Source of the DNA: Branchiostoma floridae
Taxonomy: Eukaryota > Chordata > Leptocardii > Amphioxiformes > Branchiostomatidae
DNA length: 60,000 nt
Assembly (NCBI RefSeq): GCF_000003815.2
Contig: NC_049992.1
Coordinates: 9,512,311 to 9,572,310, forward strand
Direction: 5' to 3'
Below are positions 53,501 through 60,000 of the stretch, one piece after another (position 1 is the first letter of the stretch; each line of letters begins with the position of its first letter). Below the pieces are notes generated by a model, which saw only the letters and a list, made by a program, of their open reading frames with translations, ran no database searches and was not told the origin of the DNA. The position numbers and the translations under genes were made by a program.

Positions 53501-56184
53501 TTGATTGCTGGCATTCCTCAGGCTAGACGTAATGTTATATCCTTGGGAAAGGCACTTTTCATCATCATAGCTTTTCCTGACTCCTCTGAAGTATAAAATG
53601 AGTACCTGACTTTGTTTTGGGAGATGAAACATGGTGGAAGGAGCTTGAAAGTGATGGGCTTTGCCTATACTACTGTGTCGACACTGCAGTGGATAATAAC
53701 CCACTGTCTCAATATTGTTATTGTTATAGGGTGGGCCAACTACTCTCTCATCACAGCCCGGAGCTGAATTGCTTTCAGTAGGCAGGGGCTAAATGACCCT
53801 AAAACAGCTATTAGAACTTTTACCTTTACCTTTACCTTAATTTCTTTACCTGGAATATACATAGACTTGATGTCGAATCCAATACTGTCTGTCCAGGCTG
53901 AGACGTCTGAAGACCTGGGGATGTGGCTGAGACTCCTGGTGGAGGAGACAGGGTCCTCCAACCCTGACGAGCTCAGCTCACTCAGCTGTGTGTATGTAGA
54001 CATAGAACCGGACTCCAAACCTGACAGGCCACCAATGCTGAAGAAAGTCTCCCAGGTGATACATGCTGTTGGATTTTCTAGTTGCTGTTTGCTTGAGTTA
54101 AGTTACCAGCAAACAAGCATTCTGCAACAGTGCTAGAACAATTATGTAGCCCAAGGTCTATTATATGGTGATGGGCACAGCTCTAAACACCAAAAGGTGT
54201 GGTAAGAAGAATATTTTAACATTTAACCAACCAACTGGAGTTAACAATTTGTTATGATGTCTGATTGCAAAAATATATACTGTTAGTGCTTGCAGTATGT
54301 GTGTAAGGTACATTAAACCATTATTATAACGTTATATTTTTTGTGCATTCTTTAATTTGTGATCATGAACATGTATTTCATGTGGAACACAATGTTGTCT
54401 TCATGACCAAAAATGAACCAAGATCCAGTGCAATAATATACATGTATTGTACCCAATGTAAAATACCTGACTGATGCCCTCAATGACTATCTGTTTTGCA
54501 GGACAGCATCATAAGTTCAGGAGAAGCTTACATGGACTTGTCATATCCAGACTCTAATGATCAACCTGCAAAACTTGCCGATAAGTCTCCAAAGCCGTCT
54601 CCAAAGCCATCACCAAAGCAACCTAGGAAAAATGAAAAGGCTGCAACTCTTGAAAGAGAGAAAGTCAAAGACGGGAAAAAACAAGACAGTGTAGAATCAG
54701 AGGACGGAAAGCCCAAAAAGGAATGGAAACTCACGCTTGGCAAGCAAAAGAAGGAAAAAACTTCAGATAAAAGCGAGAAGGAAGAGAAAGAGAAGAAAGG
54801 TGGTTTCATGGACAGGTTTAAAAGGAAGAAAAACAAATCCAGTGAGGAAAAAGTGGAAGACAAAGTAGAGGAGAGAGATAAGGAAGATGCAAGAAAGCCC
54901 AAGGAAGAGAAGGAAGAAGTTGAGACAGTAGAAAAGGATGTGGATAAAAAGGCACCAACTGCAGGAAAATCAACAACAGAGAAGGAAGTGGAGAAAAAAC
55001 CGTGTACAACAGCAACAGCTGGTGCGTTTAAGCTCTATAAAAAAAATATACTTTTTTTCTGTGAGATGTTTTTAATTCCAGATCATATATTCATGCCAGT
55101 ATATTCTAATGAATTTTTGTTTACCATGATGTGTTGTTGATGTCGCTGACATTGAAATTTTTAGTAATAGTTTTTTTTTTTAACATTGGAAATATCAGCC
55201 ATCATGGCCATTGGAATATACTGTATTAAGTGTGTGAATTTTAATGTAATCAGTAGCCATACATGTACAATGTATATAAATATACAATACTGTAAAATTT
55301 GCAGCAATGTTCGTGATGGATTAATATTCATGGTTTTTGCGGTGACCACTTCACCGCGAACTTAAAACCACCGCGAACACTTTTCTATTATGGTATTAGA
55401 CTGCAGTGTATGGTGTTACCGCGAAATTAAAACCACCACGAAAAGTCCTTTTTCCCGCTACTGCGAAATGATGATGAAAAGAATTAATTTCCTCAGCTCC
55501 CCGGTACGGAAAGGAGAGAGCACAAGCGGAGGTGACGAGGCTGGAGAACAGGAAGGCAGAACTGCAGGCGGAAAAGGAGAAACAGCGGAACAAACGTGTC
55601 GAGCTTCGAGCCAAGAAGCAAGCCCTGAAGGAAAAATTCATCACAGATCAGGTAAACATCATATACATGTATGATTATGTATATGACTCTTTCCATATAA
55701 TGTGTTTGTATGAAGCAGCTACTTAAAATGCAGAAACTTTCGCGGTTGTTTATTTTTCGCGGTTTTCGCGGTGGCCGCTTCACCACAAACTTAAAACCAC
55801 CGCAAACATTTTTCCATCGCCGTAAGAGACTACAATGCATGGTGCTACTTAAATGCATTTACAGTATATCGCATTTGCCGAACATTATGCATTGCCAAAG
55901 GGTTCGTTTAACTTACTGTGTAAGGAAATGATAAGAAAAATTACGTCAAGCATCGTCCTAATCTTACACTATAAGTACCTTTCATGTGTTGATGGTTGCT
56001 GAATTCTTAATTGCAGAAACTGGAAGAAGAAATCAAAGGAGTTAGTGAGACCCTGGTGGACCTGGAGAAGGAGTTAAAGGAAACAGAAGCCAAGCTGAGT
56101 AAAGCTCTCAAGGACTCCAACCCGTCTCCTGTACTTGGAAGGAAGGCTAGTAGTACATGGCTTTGTACATTTTGTAGTTGCTAG
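35541..56184 (+). CDS. AFAP1: AFAP1/AFAP1L1-type actin filament-associated adaptor (19 exons, 899 aa)
   Basis: Exons: 35541-35556, 40539-40664, 41021-41046, 42657-42755, 43274-43400, 46556-46750, 47478-47555, 47687-47785, 48730-48787, 49163-49313, 49847-50020, 50426-50551, 51402-51480, 51961-52074, 53131-53360, 53897-54055, 54502-55021, 55497-55651, 56017-56184 (TAG). All phases agree. The start MDKLQALEELLP matches the AFAP1L1 N-terminus (MD-x-x-Q-x-LE-x-LLP). Order: leucine-rich N-terminus, Tyr/Pro-rich linker (57-275), PH1 (about 296-385), Ser-rich linker, PH2 (489-590) followed by VYVDIE, basic region, coiled coil (about 795-885). The family cross-links actin filaments and binds Src through SH2/SH3 ligands. 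At 899 aa it is longer than human AFAP1 (730-814), mostly because of the Lys/Glu-rich exon 17. The C-terminal exon may be an alternative end; the vertebrate LRKAKEWE-type tail is not seen. Confidence 0.93.
36181..36265 (+). repeat. Downstream member of the direct repeat flanking AFAP1-like exon 1
   Basis: It shares ATGATGAATTGCAA, TTTCTGTATTT and GAAAAGTTTGCAATGTGT with 34961-35036, in the same orientation, with small insertions. Confidence 0.75.
38508..38865. mobile_element. Inverted-repeat element, about 358 bp
   Basis: The ends AGGCCACACCAATTTTA and TAAAATTGGTGTGGCCT are perfect inverted repeats. The similarity continues inward (TTGTTATTACTCAGATTT against AAATCCGAGAAACAACAA). No clear target duplication was found. 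Poly-A/T stretches are inside; no coding signal. Confidence 0.75.
39050..40144. mobile_element. piggyBac-like non-autonomous element, about 1.1 kb
   Basis: TTAA at both edges (39050-39053, 40141-40144) adjoins the inverted ends CCCTCTCAGCACG and CGTGTTGAGAGGG. A TTAA target with CCCT-starting ends is the piggyBac pattern. Subterminally it carries a perfect 20-bp palindrome GAAGCCACGATCGTGGCTTC (39102-39121) and a near copy at 39067-39086. No transposase ORF, so it needs a source in trans. Confidence 0.8.
42297..42488. mobile_element. Foldback element, 192 bp
   Basis: AACGCTAGTTCACCTTTATC at the left and GATAAAGGTGAAGCGTT at the right are inverted repeats, extended inward by GCTGGTAACC against GGTCACCCGC. 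It lies in the intron before exon 4. A target duplication is not evident. Confidence 0.7.
42907..43126. mobile_element. CGCGAA-rich MITE, full copy (220 bp)
   Basis: CTGTAAATGCA and TGCATTTACAG ends, TA on both sides. Several CpGs of the consensus are already TG or CA (ACCGCAAATTT), suggesting an older copy than that at 4420. Located between exons 4 and 5. Confidence 0.88.
43797..43890. repeat. GGTACAGGTAC-rich foldback
   Basis: TTTAGGTACAGGTACAGGTA and TACCTGTACC-type segments alternate with the palindromic core AGGTCCATGGACCT. It directly precedes the 1.46-kb element and may be a separate small insertion. Confidence 0.55.
43907..45369. mobile_element. Non-autonomous DNA transposon with long inverted arms (1463 bp)
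   Basis: A perfect 9-bp target duplication TATGTGCTC (43898-43906, 45370-45378) flanks inverted arms of 172 bp (43907-44078) and 188 bp (45182-45369). The arms are nearly identical; the extra 16 bp is a local duplication in the right arm (AATTAACTCCC repeated). Each arm is itself bounded by CCAGTCTACTGCTGGC and its complement. The 1.1-kb centre has no transposase. It contains a CpG-rich part with CCAAT motifs (about 45060-45170) upstream of a 68-codon minus-strand frame at 44832-45038. A Mutator/MULE-like or foldback type fits best; Merlin is an alternative. Intron between exons 5 and 6 of the AFAP1-like gene. Confidence 0.9.
46176..46218. repeat. ACTAGT/ACT microsatellite
   Basis: Repeated CTACTAGTATTACTACTAGT, internally palindromic. 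Intronic. Confidence 0.85.
46780..46990. mobile_element. CGCGAA-rich MITE, full copy (211 bp)
   Basis: Starts CTGTAAATACAG, ends TGCATTTACAG. TA is on the left but CA on the right (mutated). It begins only 30 bp after the exon 6 donor. Confidence 0.87.
49163..50020 (+). other. PH domain 1 of the AFAP1-like protein, exons 10-11
   Basis: After a Lys-rich lead (KKKEKRKKKESK), the sequence ISGVLQNKRLIGGWVKRFCA followed by VKDSRFLAYK gives the first strands. HVVKLVGGGDTHVLSVG gives the later strands, and NKAEADRWIKLLEEE gives the C-terminal helix with the conserved Trp. In AFAP1 the first PH domain sits at this point, after an SYESYDEEEE segment; exon 9 here encodes the matching SYEDYDDDEEE. Confidence 0.92.
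50040..50108. mobile_element. CGCGAA-type MITE fragment
   Basis: GAACAGCTTCATTGTGAAC, ACGGCAAACATTT and the terminal TGCATTTACAG match the middle and right end of the family. It is degraded and starts just after the exon 11 donor. Confidence 0.55.
52336..52453. repeat. Imperfect foldback in the intron between exons 14 and 15
   Basis: The stem CGCTTAAACCTAACGTAAAG (plus GA; 52361-52382) pairs with 52413-52434 with one mismatch around a 30-nt loop. Pairing extends outward through GGCAGGAAAACTG against CAGTTTTCGTGCC. A small foldback MITE or a structured intronic RNA; the former is likelier. Confidence 0.7.
53395..53468. mobile_element. Degraded CGCGAA-type MITE fragment
   Basis: GGTGACGTACCCTTTCACCA, CAAACTTAAAGCCAGCAACG and TTTCCATTACTG keep the family order, with most CpGs gone. 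Starts about 35 bp after the exon 15 donor. Confidence 0.5.
53535..53735 (+). mobile_element. SINE-body fragment
   Basis: CCTTGGGAAAGGCACTTTTC through GAGTACCTGACTTTG aligns with the body of the element at 6085-6335. The tRNA head is not recognisable. Ends about 160 bp before the exon 16 acceptor. Confidence 0.55.
54502..55021 (+). other. Lys/Glu-rich exon 17 of the AFAP1-like gene
   Basis: This 520-nt exon encodes about 173 residues. It begins DSIISSGEAYMDLSYPDSND, then SPKPSPKPSPK, then long Lys/Glu alternations (KEEKEKKGGFMDRFKRKKNK). A disordered, highly charged region is expected, replacing the shorter substrate-domain linker of vertebrate AFAP1. AYMDL is a possible phospho-Tyr site. 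The donor is CTG|GTGCGT in phase 1. Confidence 0.85.
55290..55469. mobile_element. CGCGAA-type MITE, right-truncated, beside the exon 18 acceptor
   Basis: Starts CTGTAAAATTTGCAG after a TA and follows the family to CCCGCTACTGCGAAATGA. It then passes directly into the exon 18 polypyrimidine/acceptor region (exon start 55497). The right terminal repeat is missing. Confidence 0.8.
55497..56184 (+). other. C-terminal coiled coil of the AFAP1-like protein, exons 18-19
   Basis: Exon 18 reads PRYGKERAQAEVTRLENRK, then ELQAEKEKQRNKRVELRAKK. Exon 19 reads KLEEEIKGVSETLVDLEKEL, then KETEAKLSKALKDS. YGK matches the vertebrate QYKYGKNR lead-in and the heptad pattern matches the actin-binding/self-association coiled coil. 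The frame ends KASSTWLCTFCSC-stop, a cysteine-rich tail without vertebrate counterpart, so a longer spliced form may exist. Confidence 0.88.
55722..55864. mobile_element. CGCGAA-type MITE, internally deleted (143 bp)
   Basis: TA flanks; ends CTTAAAATGCAG and TGCATTTACAG. The segment between GGTGCTAC and TTAAATGCATT is missing compared with full copies. Intron between exons 18 and 19. Confidence 0.8.
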
Positions 56185-57470
56185 GAGTGCATGCAAGGCG
56201 TTTTGGTCATGTGTTATTGTTTGTTTGTTTGTTTGTTTTGTTTTCTCGTGCTGTAGGTACGCAATATGCAGATCAGTATCTATATGAACCTGCATGTACA
56301 TTTTTTTGGCGACGCCTCAGGGGCGGAGGCATTTTCTACAGTATTACGATCGCTTTGAAGAAATTTAGAAAATTCCACGAATGCATTCCCTTGGGAATTG
56401 ATTTTTGGCTAAACCGTAGGGGTGTCGTCCATACAGTGGCAATTGAGGACTATTCTAGCTGTTATTTTTCTTTATTAAGGCATTCTTTGTTTTCAGGATT
56501 AATGATTTAAGGGAACGGTCTTTTTACATAGCCGGGAATGACTACGCTCCTTGCATATCATAAGCCGTACACACACTTATTACGATGTTTTGCATGCTTT
56601 ATGAATTTGCAATGAAGACCAATATGTCCCAGCTTTTTGCCGTTATGTCTTCTATAAGCCTGTGCTTTTTACAATATGGAATGAAATGCTGTCAAGTGGT
56701 TAATGAATCGTTCGGAGTAATAGAGAGCCTGATTTTTAGTGGTAGGAAAATAAGATGTTTTAAAGAAGACAAGACCAATGTAGCACAACTTTTGCCAACA
56801 TCTTTTGAGCTTTGCTTTTACAAGGTGGGATGATATGCTTTCACGAGGTCAAAGGAATAATGAAGACCAGTGTGTCACAGATTTTTGTCGATATCTTTTT
56901 ATGAAATATGAAATGATGTGCTTTCAGGTGGTTGTCGTTTGGAATTGAAGCTGGTGTGTTACGCCGAAGGGCGTTTATACCGGCTATATAGATACAGATT
57001 ACGTAAAGCCTGATTTTGAAAAGTTAATAAGTCACATGTTTCAAACAAGCCATGAAACCAATGGGTTTCAAGTTGTTTAGATTCTGCTTTGAAGACTAGC
57101 ACAGCTAGAATAAAGGAAGGACGCAGAGACAAGGTTTTCCGTACACTGGGCACGGGAGACTGTTAAGGTGGTTTGACGTTACTATATACTAGTAATGCTG
57201 ACCTCGCTAACCTCGGTCTTAGCTGAGGATCTTTATTTCTCTTCTGATCTCTACTCTCTGTCTATCTGTCATACAAATACATTATATCTCGTGGTCACAT
57301 TTTGGCGTAGCAAACAGACAGGTCTTGTCAAACCACAAAACAACGGTTATTTCATCTACGGTCCATTCATATACATGTAAAATCAACTACTACAATGTAT
57401 ACACTAAAATACATATCCGTGATATAAACAGTCAGTCAATCGGTGAATTCTATAACTGGTGTCATGTCAG
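56185..57470 (+). other. 3' flank of the AFAP1-like gene
   Basis: A GTTT repeat near 56218-56238 is followed by AT-rich DNA without exon signals. AATAAA at 57109-57114 is a plausible polyadenylation signal for the AFAP1-like transcript. Confidence 0.5.
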
Positions 57471-57696
57471 GTTTTCTATACATGGACAAGTATGATCACA
57501 ACTATCGGCTGTACGTCTTGGCTCTGCTACTGGCCTCTACTTCCCTCACAGTGCCTTCCTTCTGTCGATGGCGCTGTTCTGGATGTTGTGTGGCTCCCTT
57601 CTGTTAAGAATGTTCAAGCCGCACAAACGTATATTCTGGCTCCTCTCAGCGATGGCCACTTTTCGTGAAGGGACTCGACCTACTTCCCTTGTGGCG
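57471..57696 (+). pseudogene. Possible membrane-protein exon(s), frame-disrupted or split
   Basis: Between an acceptor at 57470 and a donor GCG|GTAAGA after 57696, hydrophobic residues appear in two frames. The first reads YRLYVLALLLASTSLTVP (up to about 57560). The second reads AFLLSMALFWMLCGSLLLRM, then KRIFWLLSAMATF. An inner acceptor after TTCCCTCACAG (exon 57552-57696, exit phase 0) would make the second frame a clean exon. I do not recognise the family. It could be two alternative exons, an assembly frameshift, or chance. Confidence 0.3.
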
Positions 57697-58053
57697 GTAA
57701 GAGTCTCTATGTTGGGTGTGGCGGGAATGTGTCGTTCTGATGGACATAATATATATACGGTAGGTTGGCCTGTGCGTTAGATCACGAGAGAACACAGTTT
57801 TACCCGTTGTATATACTATAATAATAGTGATGCTAGCAATAATGGATTATTGTAAAGTCACCCTCATAAATTTGCTACTACTCGCTGCACGTCTGTTGGT
57901 GTTCTACATGGACTAAGTCACCACATGGATGGTCGTCACAGTTAGCTAATGTTCATCTCAGGAGCTTCTGTACGTAGGGAGAACGCACACAAAGAACAAA
58001 GGTTAAAATTGAAGTACAAGAACAATTCTCTTCTCTTTCTTGTCAATTCGTAG

Positions 58054-58101
58054 CAACCAGAAAACACTGTAGAAATTGGAACTTCGGCATTCATGAGTCA
58101 G
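58054..58101 (+). CDS. Candidate 48-nt exon before the gap
   Basis: A strong acceptor tract (TCTCTTCTCTTTCTTGTCAA, then TTCGTAG) and a strong donor CAG|GTAAGC bracket 48 nt. They read QPENTVEIGTSAFMSQ in phase 0/0, compatible with the exon ending at 57696. It could belong to an unidentified gene continuing into the gap or to an extended AFAP1-like 3' end. Confidence 0.4.
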
Positions 58102-58129
58102 GTAAGCCTATCTATGCCTTGTTAGCTGA

Positions 58130-59085
58130 NNNNNNNNNNNNNNNNNNNNNNNNNNNNNNNNNNNNNNNNNNNNNNNNNNNNNNNNNNNNNNNNNNNNNNN
58201 NNNNNNNNNNNNNNNNNNNNNNNNNNNNNNNNNNNNNNNNNNNNNNNNNNNNNNNNNNNNNNNNNNNNNNNNNNNNNNNNNNNNNNNNNNNNNNNNNNNN
58301 NNNNNNNNNNNNNNNNNNNNNNNNNNNNNNNNNNNNNNNNNNNNNNNNNNNNNNNNNNNNNNNNNNNNNNNNNNNNNNNNNNNNNNNNNNNNNNNNNNNN
58401 NNNNNNNNNNNNNNNNNNNNNNNNNNNNNNNNNNNNNNNNNNNNNNNNNNNNNNNNNNNNNNNNNNNNNNNNNNNNNNNNNNNNNNNNNNNNNNNNNNNN
58501 NNNNNNNNNNNNNNNNNNNNNNNNNNNNNNNNNNNNNNNNNNNNNNNNNNNNNNNNNNNNNNNNNNNNNNNNNNNNNNNNNNNNNNNNNNNNNNNNNNNN
58601 NNNNNNNNNNNNNNNNNNNNNNNNNNNNNNNNNNNNNNNNNNNNNNNNNNNNNNNNNNNNNNNNNNNNNNNNNNNNNNNNNNNNNNNNNNNNNNNNNNNN
58701 NNNNNNNNNNNNNNNNNNNNNNNNNNNNNNNNNNNNNNNNNNNNNNNNNNNNNNNNNNNNNNNNNNNNNNNNNNNNNNNNNNNNNNNNNNNNNNNNNNNN
58801 NNNNNNNNNNNNNNNNNNNNNNNNNNNNNNNNNNNNNNNNNNNNNNNNNNNNNNNNNNNNNNNNNNNNNNNNNNNNNNNNNNNNNNNNNNNNNNNNNNNN
58901 NNNNNNNNNNNNNNNNNNNNNNNNNNNNNNNNNNNNNNNNNNNNNNNNNNNNNNNNNNNNNNNNNNNNNNNNNNNNNNNNNNNNNNNNNNNNNNNNNNNN
59001 NNNNNNNNNNNNNNNNNNNNNNNNNNNNNNNNNNNNNNNNNNNNNNNNNNNNNNNNNNNNNNNNNNNNNNNNNNNNNNNNNNNNN
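58130..59085. other. Assembly gap
   Basis: 956 consecutive N. Any translation across it is meaningless. Confidence 1.
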
Positions 59086-60000
59086 TTTCAACATGAAGAA
59101 CTAGTCTAATTGTTGCATCAGAAGGTACATTTGTTTTGCATATAGATTAATCGCCTTCGAGAGAACTGTTATACGACATAGTGTGAATGAACATCTCCCG
59201 CAAGGCATTTCTACCACCCTCTTGTTAGCCACATTTATAACAAGGAGGCTTTATCCTTGATTTATAAATAGGTAACGACGGAATTTTGATATCGCAACGT
59301 TGACCAAACACCCAACGAAAGCCGTAATGATTTCAGACATTTCACTATGCGGATTTCTCGCTCACTGCATAGGTCACAAAACAATCCAAAGAAGACATGT
59401 GGCAGGAAGAAAAATACACAACCGTTTACGCAGTGAACAGATATATAAACATGAACTTGAGCATAAACTATGGTAGTACAAAAAAGTTAACGCTAACGTT
59501 ACGTAACCCAAACCTGTTTTCAAAATGGTGGATCGCTGCCCGATTCAGACCTCCGGGTCACAATCACATAAGGGATAACTAAGTGTCGACAAATTTAAGA
59601 CTACAATAAAGTACAGTACAGAACGATACCGGTATCCACAACACGGTCCACCAATAATTTATGTGGGAGCCTACCCACCTTTCCTTCTTACGAGTAGTCT
59701 TGAGATCTCTTTCCCGCATCTTGCCCCGCTCCCCGAGTGTCAATACAGTAGTATGGAAGATTTCTCCGGGCTGGCGTTCTCTTCAGGGTCAGGGATCGGC
59801 GGGCATCTTTATGTGTTCTTTCTTCCTCCCTGCCCCGTGCGCCACCCATCACAGGCCCAGTAGCCTTGCCACGTCCTCAGTTCTCTCGATCTCTCTGTTC
59901 CCGTCTCTATCTTGGTTGAACTCCAGCCCAGCAGTACTACCAGAATGTCACGTGCGCGTTCAAATACATGTACGGGTGACAGCCATATACTTGTTAAACT
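59086..60000. other. Unassigned sequence after the gap
   Basis: No exon, RNA gene or repeat could be supported. Short open frames lack protein-like composition. The part after about 59690 is more C/T-rich. Confidence 0.5.

Larger units (their letters stand above)
53131..54055 (+). other. PH domain 2 of the AFAP1-like protein, exons 15-16
   Basis: GYLNISTTLLGDSKWTRRWC corresponds to the AFAP1 GYLNVLSNSRWRERWC start. FPLKGCSLKPY matches IPLRGCEVIPG. ETSEDLGMWLRLLVEETGS matches the last helix SSEDMGRWIGILLAETGS. The adjoining VYVDIE matches the DYIDVE tyrosine site after PH2 in vertebrates. The 53130 acceptor is good and the two exons join in phase 0. Confidence 0.94.

Noticed and set aside
54561-54902. 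113-codon Phe/Leu/Ser-rich frame on the minus strand
   Set aside because: Antisense shadow of the Lys/Glu-rich exon 17 (AAG/GAG codons read backward give CTT/CTC).
54000-56184. Viral or retroviral genes, CRISPR arrays, bacterial-type operons
   Set aside because: Looked for throughout the window; no gag/pol/env-like frames, no regularly spaced direct repeats with unique spacers and no compact gene clusters were seen.
58108-59096. Open frames of over 300 codons on both strands
   Set aside because: They consist of translated N from the assembly gap.

Overview
The window looks like nuclear DNA of an invertebrate deuterostome, most likely an amphioxus (Branchiostoma-type cephalochordate). The reasons are conserved animal genes split into many short GT-AG exons, medium-length introns packed with small non-autonomous DNA transposons, and vertebrate-like domain order in the encoded proteins. 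The species is an inference from content; no marker gene settles it. One assembly gap (N run) covers 58130-59085.

Three genes, all on the + strand, carry almost all the coding signal. (1) 284-23437: the 3' part of an ARHGEF10/ARHGEF10L-type Rho guanine-nucleotide exchange factor. Its 24 exons join in one frame for 1130 codons: DH domain, PH-like region, WD40-like beta-propeller and the family's C-terminal strand. (2) 28970-33610: a two-coding-exon C2H2 zinc-finger protein of 1406 aa with about 29 fingers, preceded by a non-coding exon ending at 28262. (3) 35541-56184: an AFAP1/AFAP1L1-type actin-filament-associated adaptor. Its 19 exons join in frame for 899 aa: leucine-rich N-terminus, tyrosine/proline-rich linker, two PH domains, a Lys/Glu-rich exon and a C-terminal coiled coil. 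A possible fourth, membrane-protein-like gene fragment lies at 57471-58101 against the gap.

Genes 1 and 3 both act on the actin cytoskeleton (Rho activation; Src-linked actin cross-linking). The zinc-finger gene between them is a presumed nuclear DNA-binding protein. No operon-like logic is expected, and the adjacency may be accidental.

Introns and spacers hold a dense set of mobile-element relics. They include a TA-flanked CGCGAA-rich MITE family (five copies plus fragments), five hAT-like elements, two elements with 9-bp target duplications and related termini (one with 172/188-bp inverted arms), two TTAA-flanked elements, a tRNA-derived SINE family (one copy split by a hAT-like insertion), several foldbacks and a 43-bp minisatellite. 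The most gene-relevant oddities are an in-frame tandem duplication of part of the DH-domain exon and three unannotated, phase-symmetric 36/36/39-nt cassette-exon candidates in the RhoGEF gene. Others are a run of repeated Tyr-acidic modules, roughly one per exon, in the AFAP1-like gene, and paralogous finger blocks in the two exons of the zinc-finger gene. I did not find a clearly undescribed molecular system.
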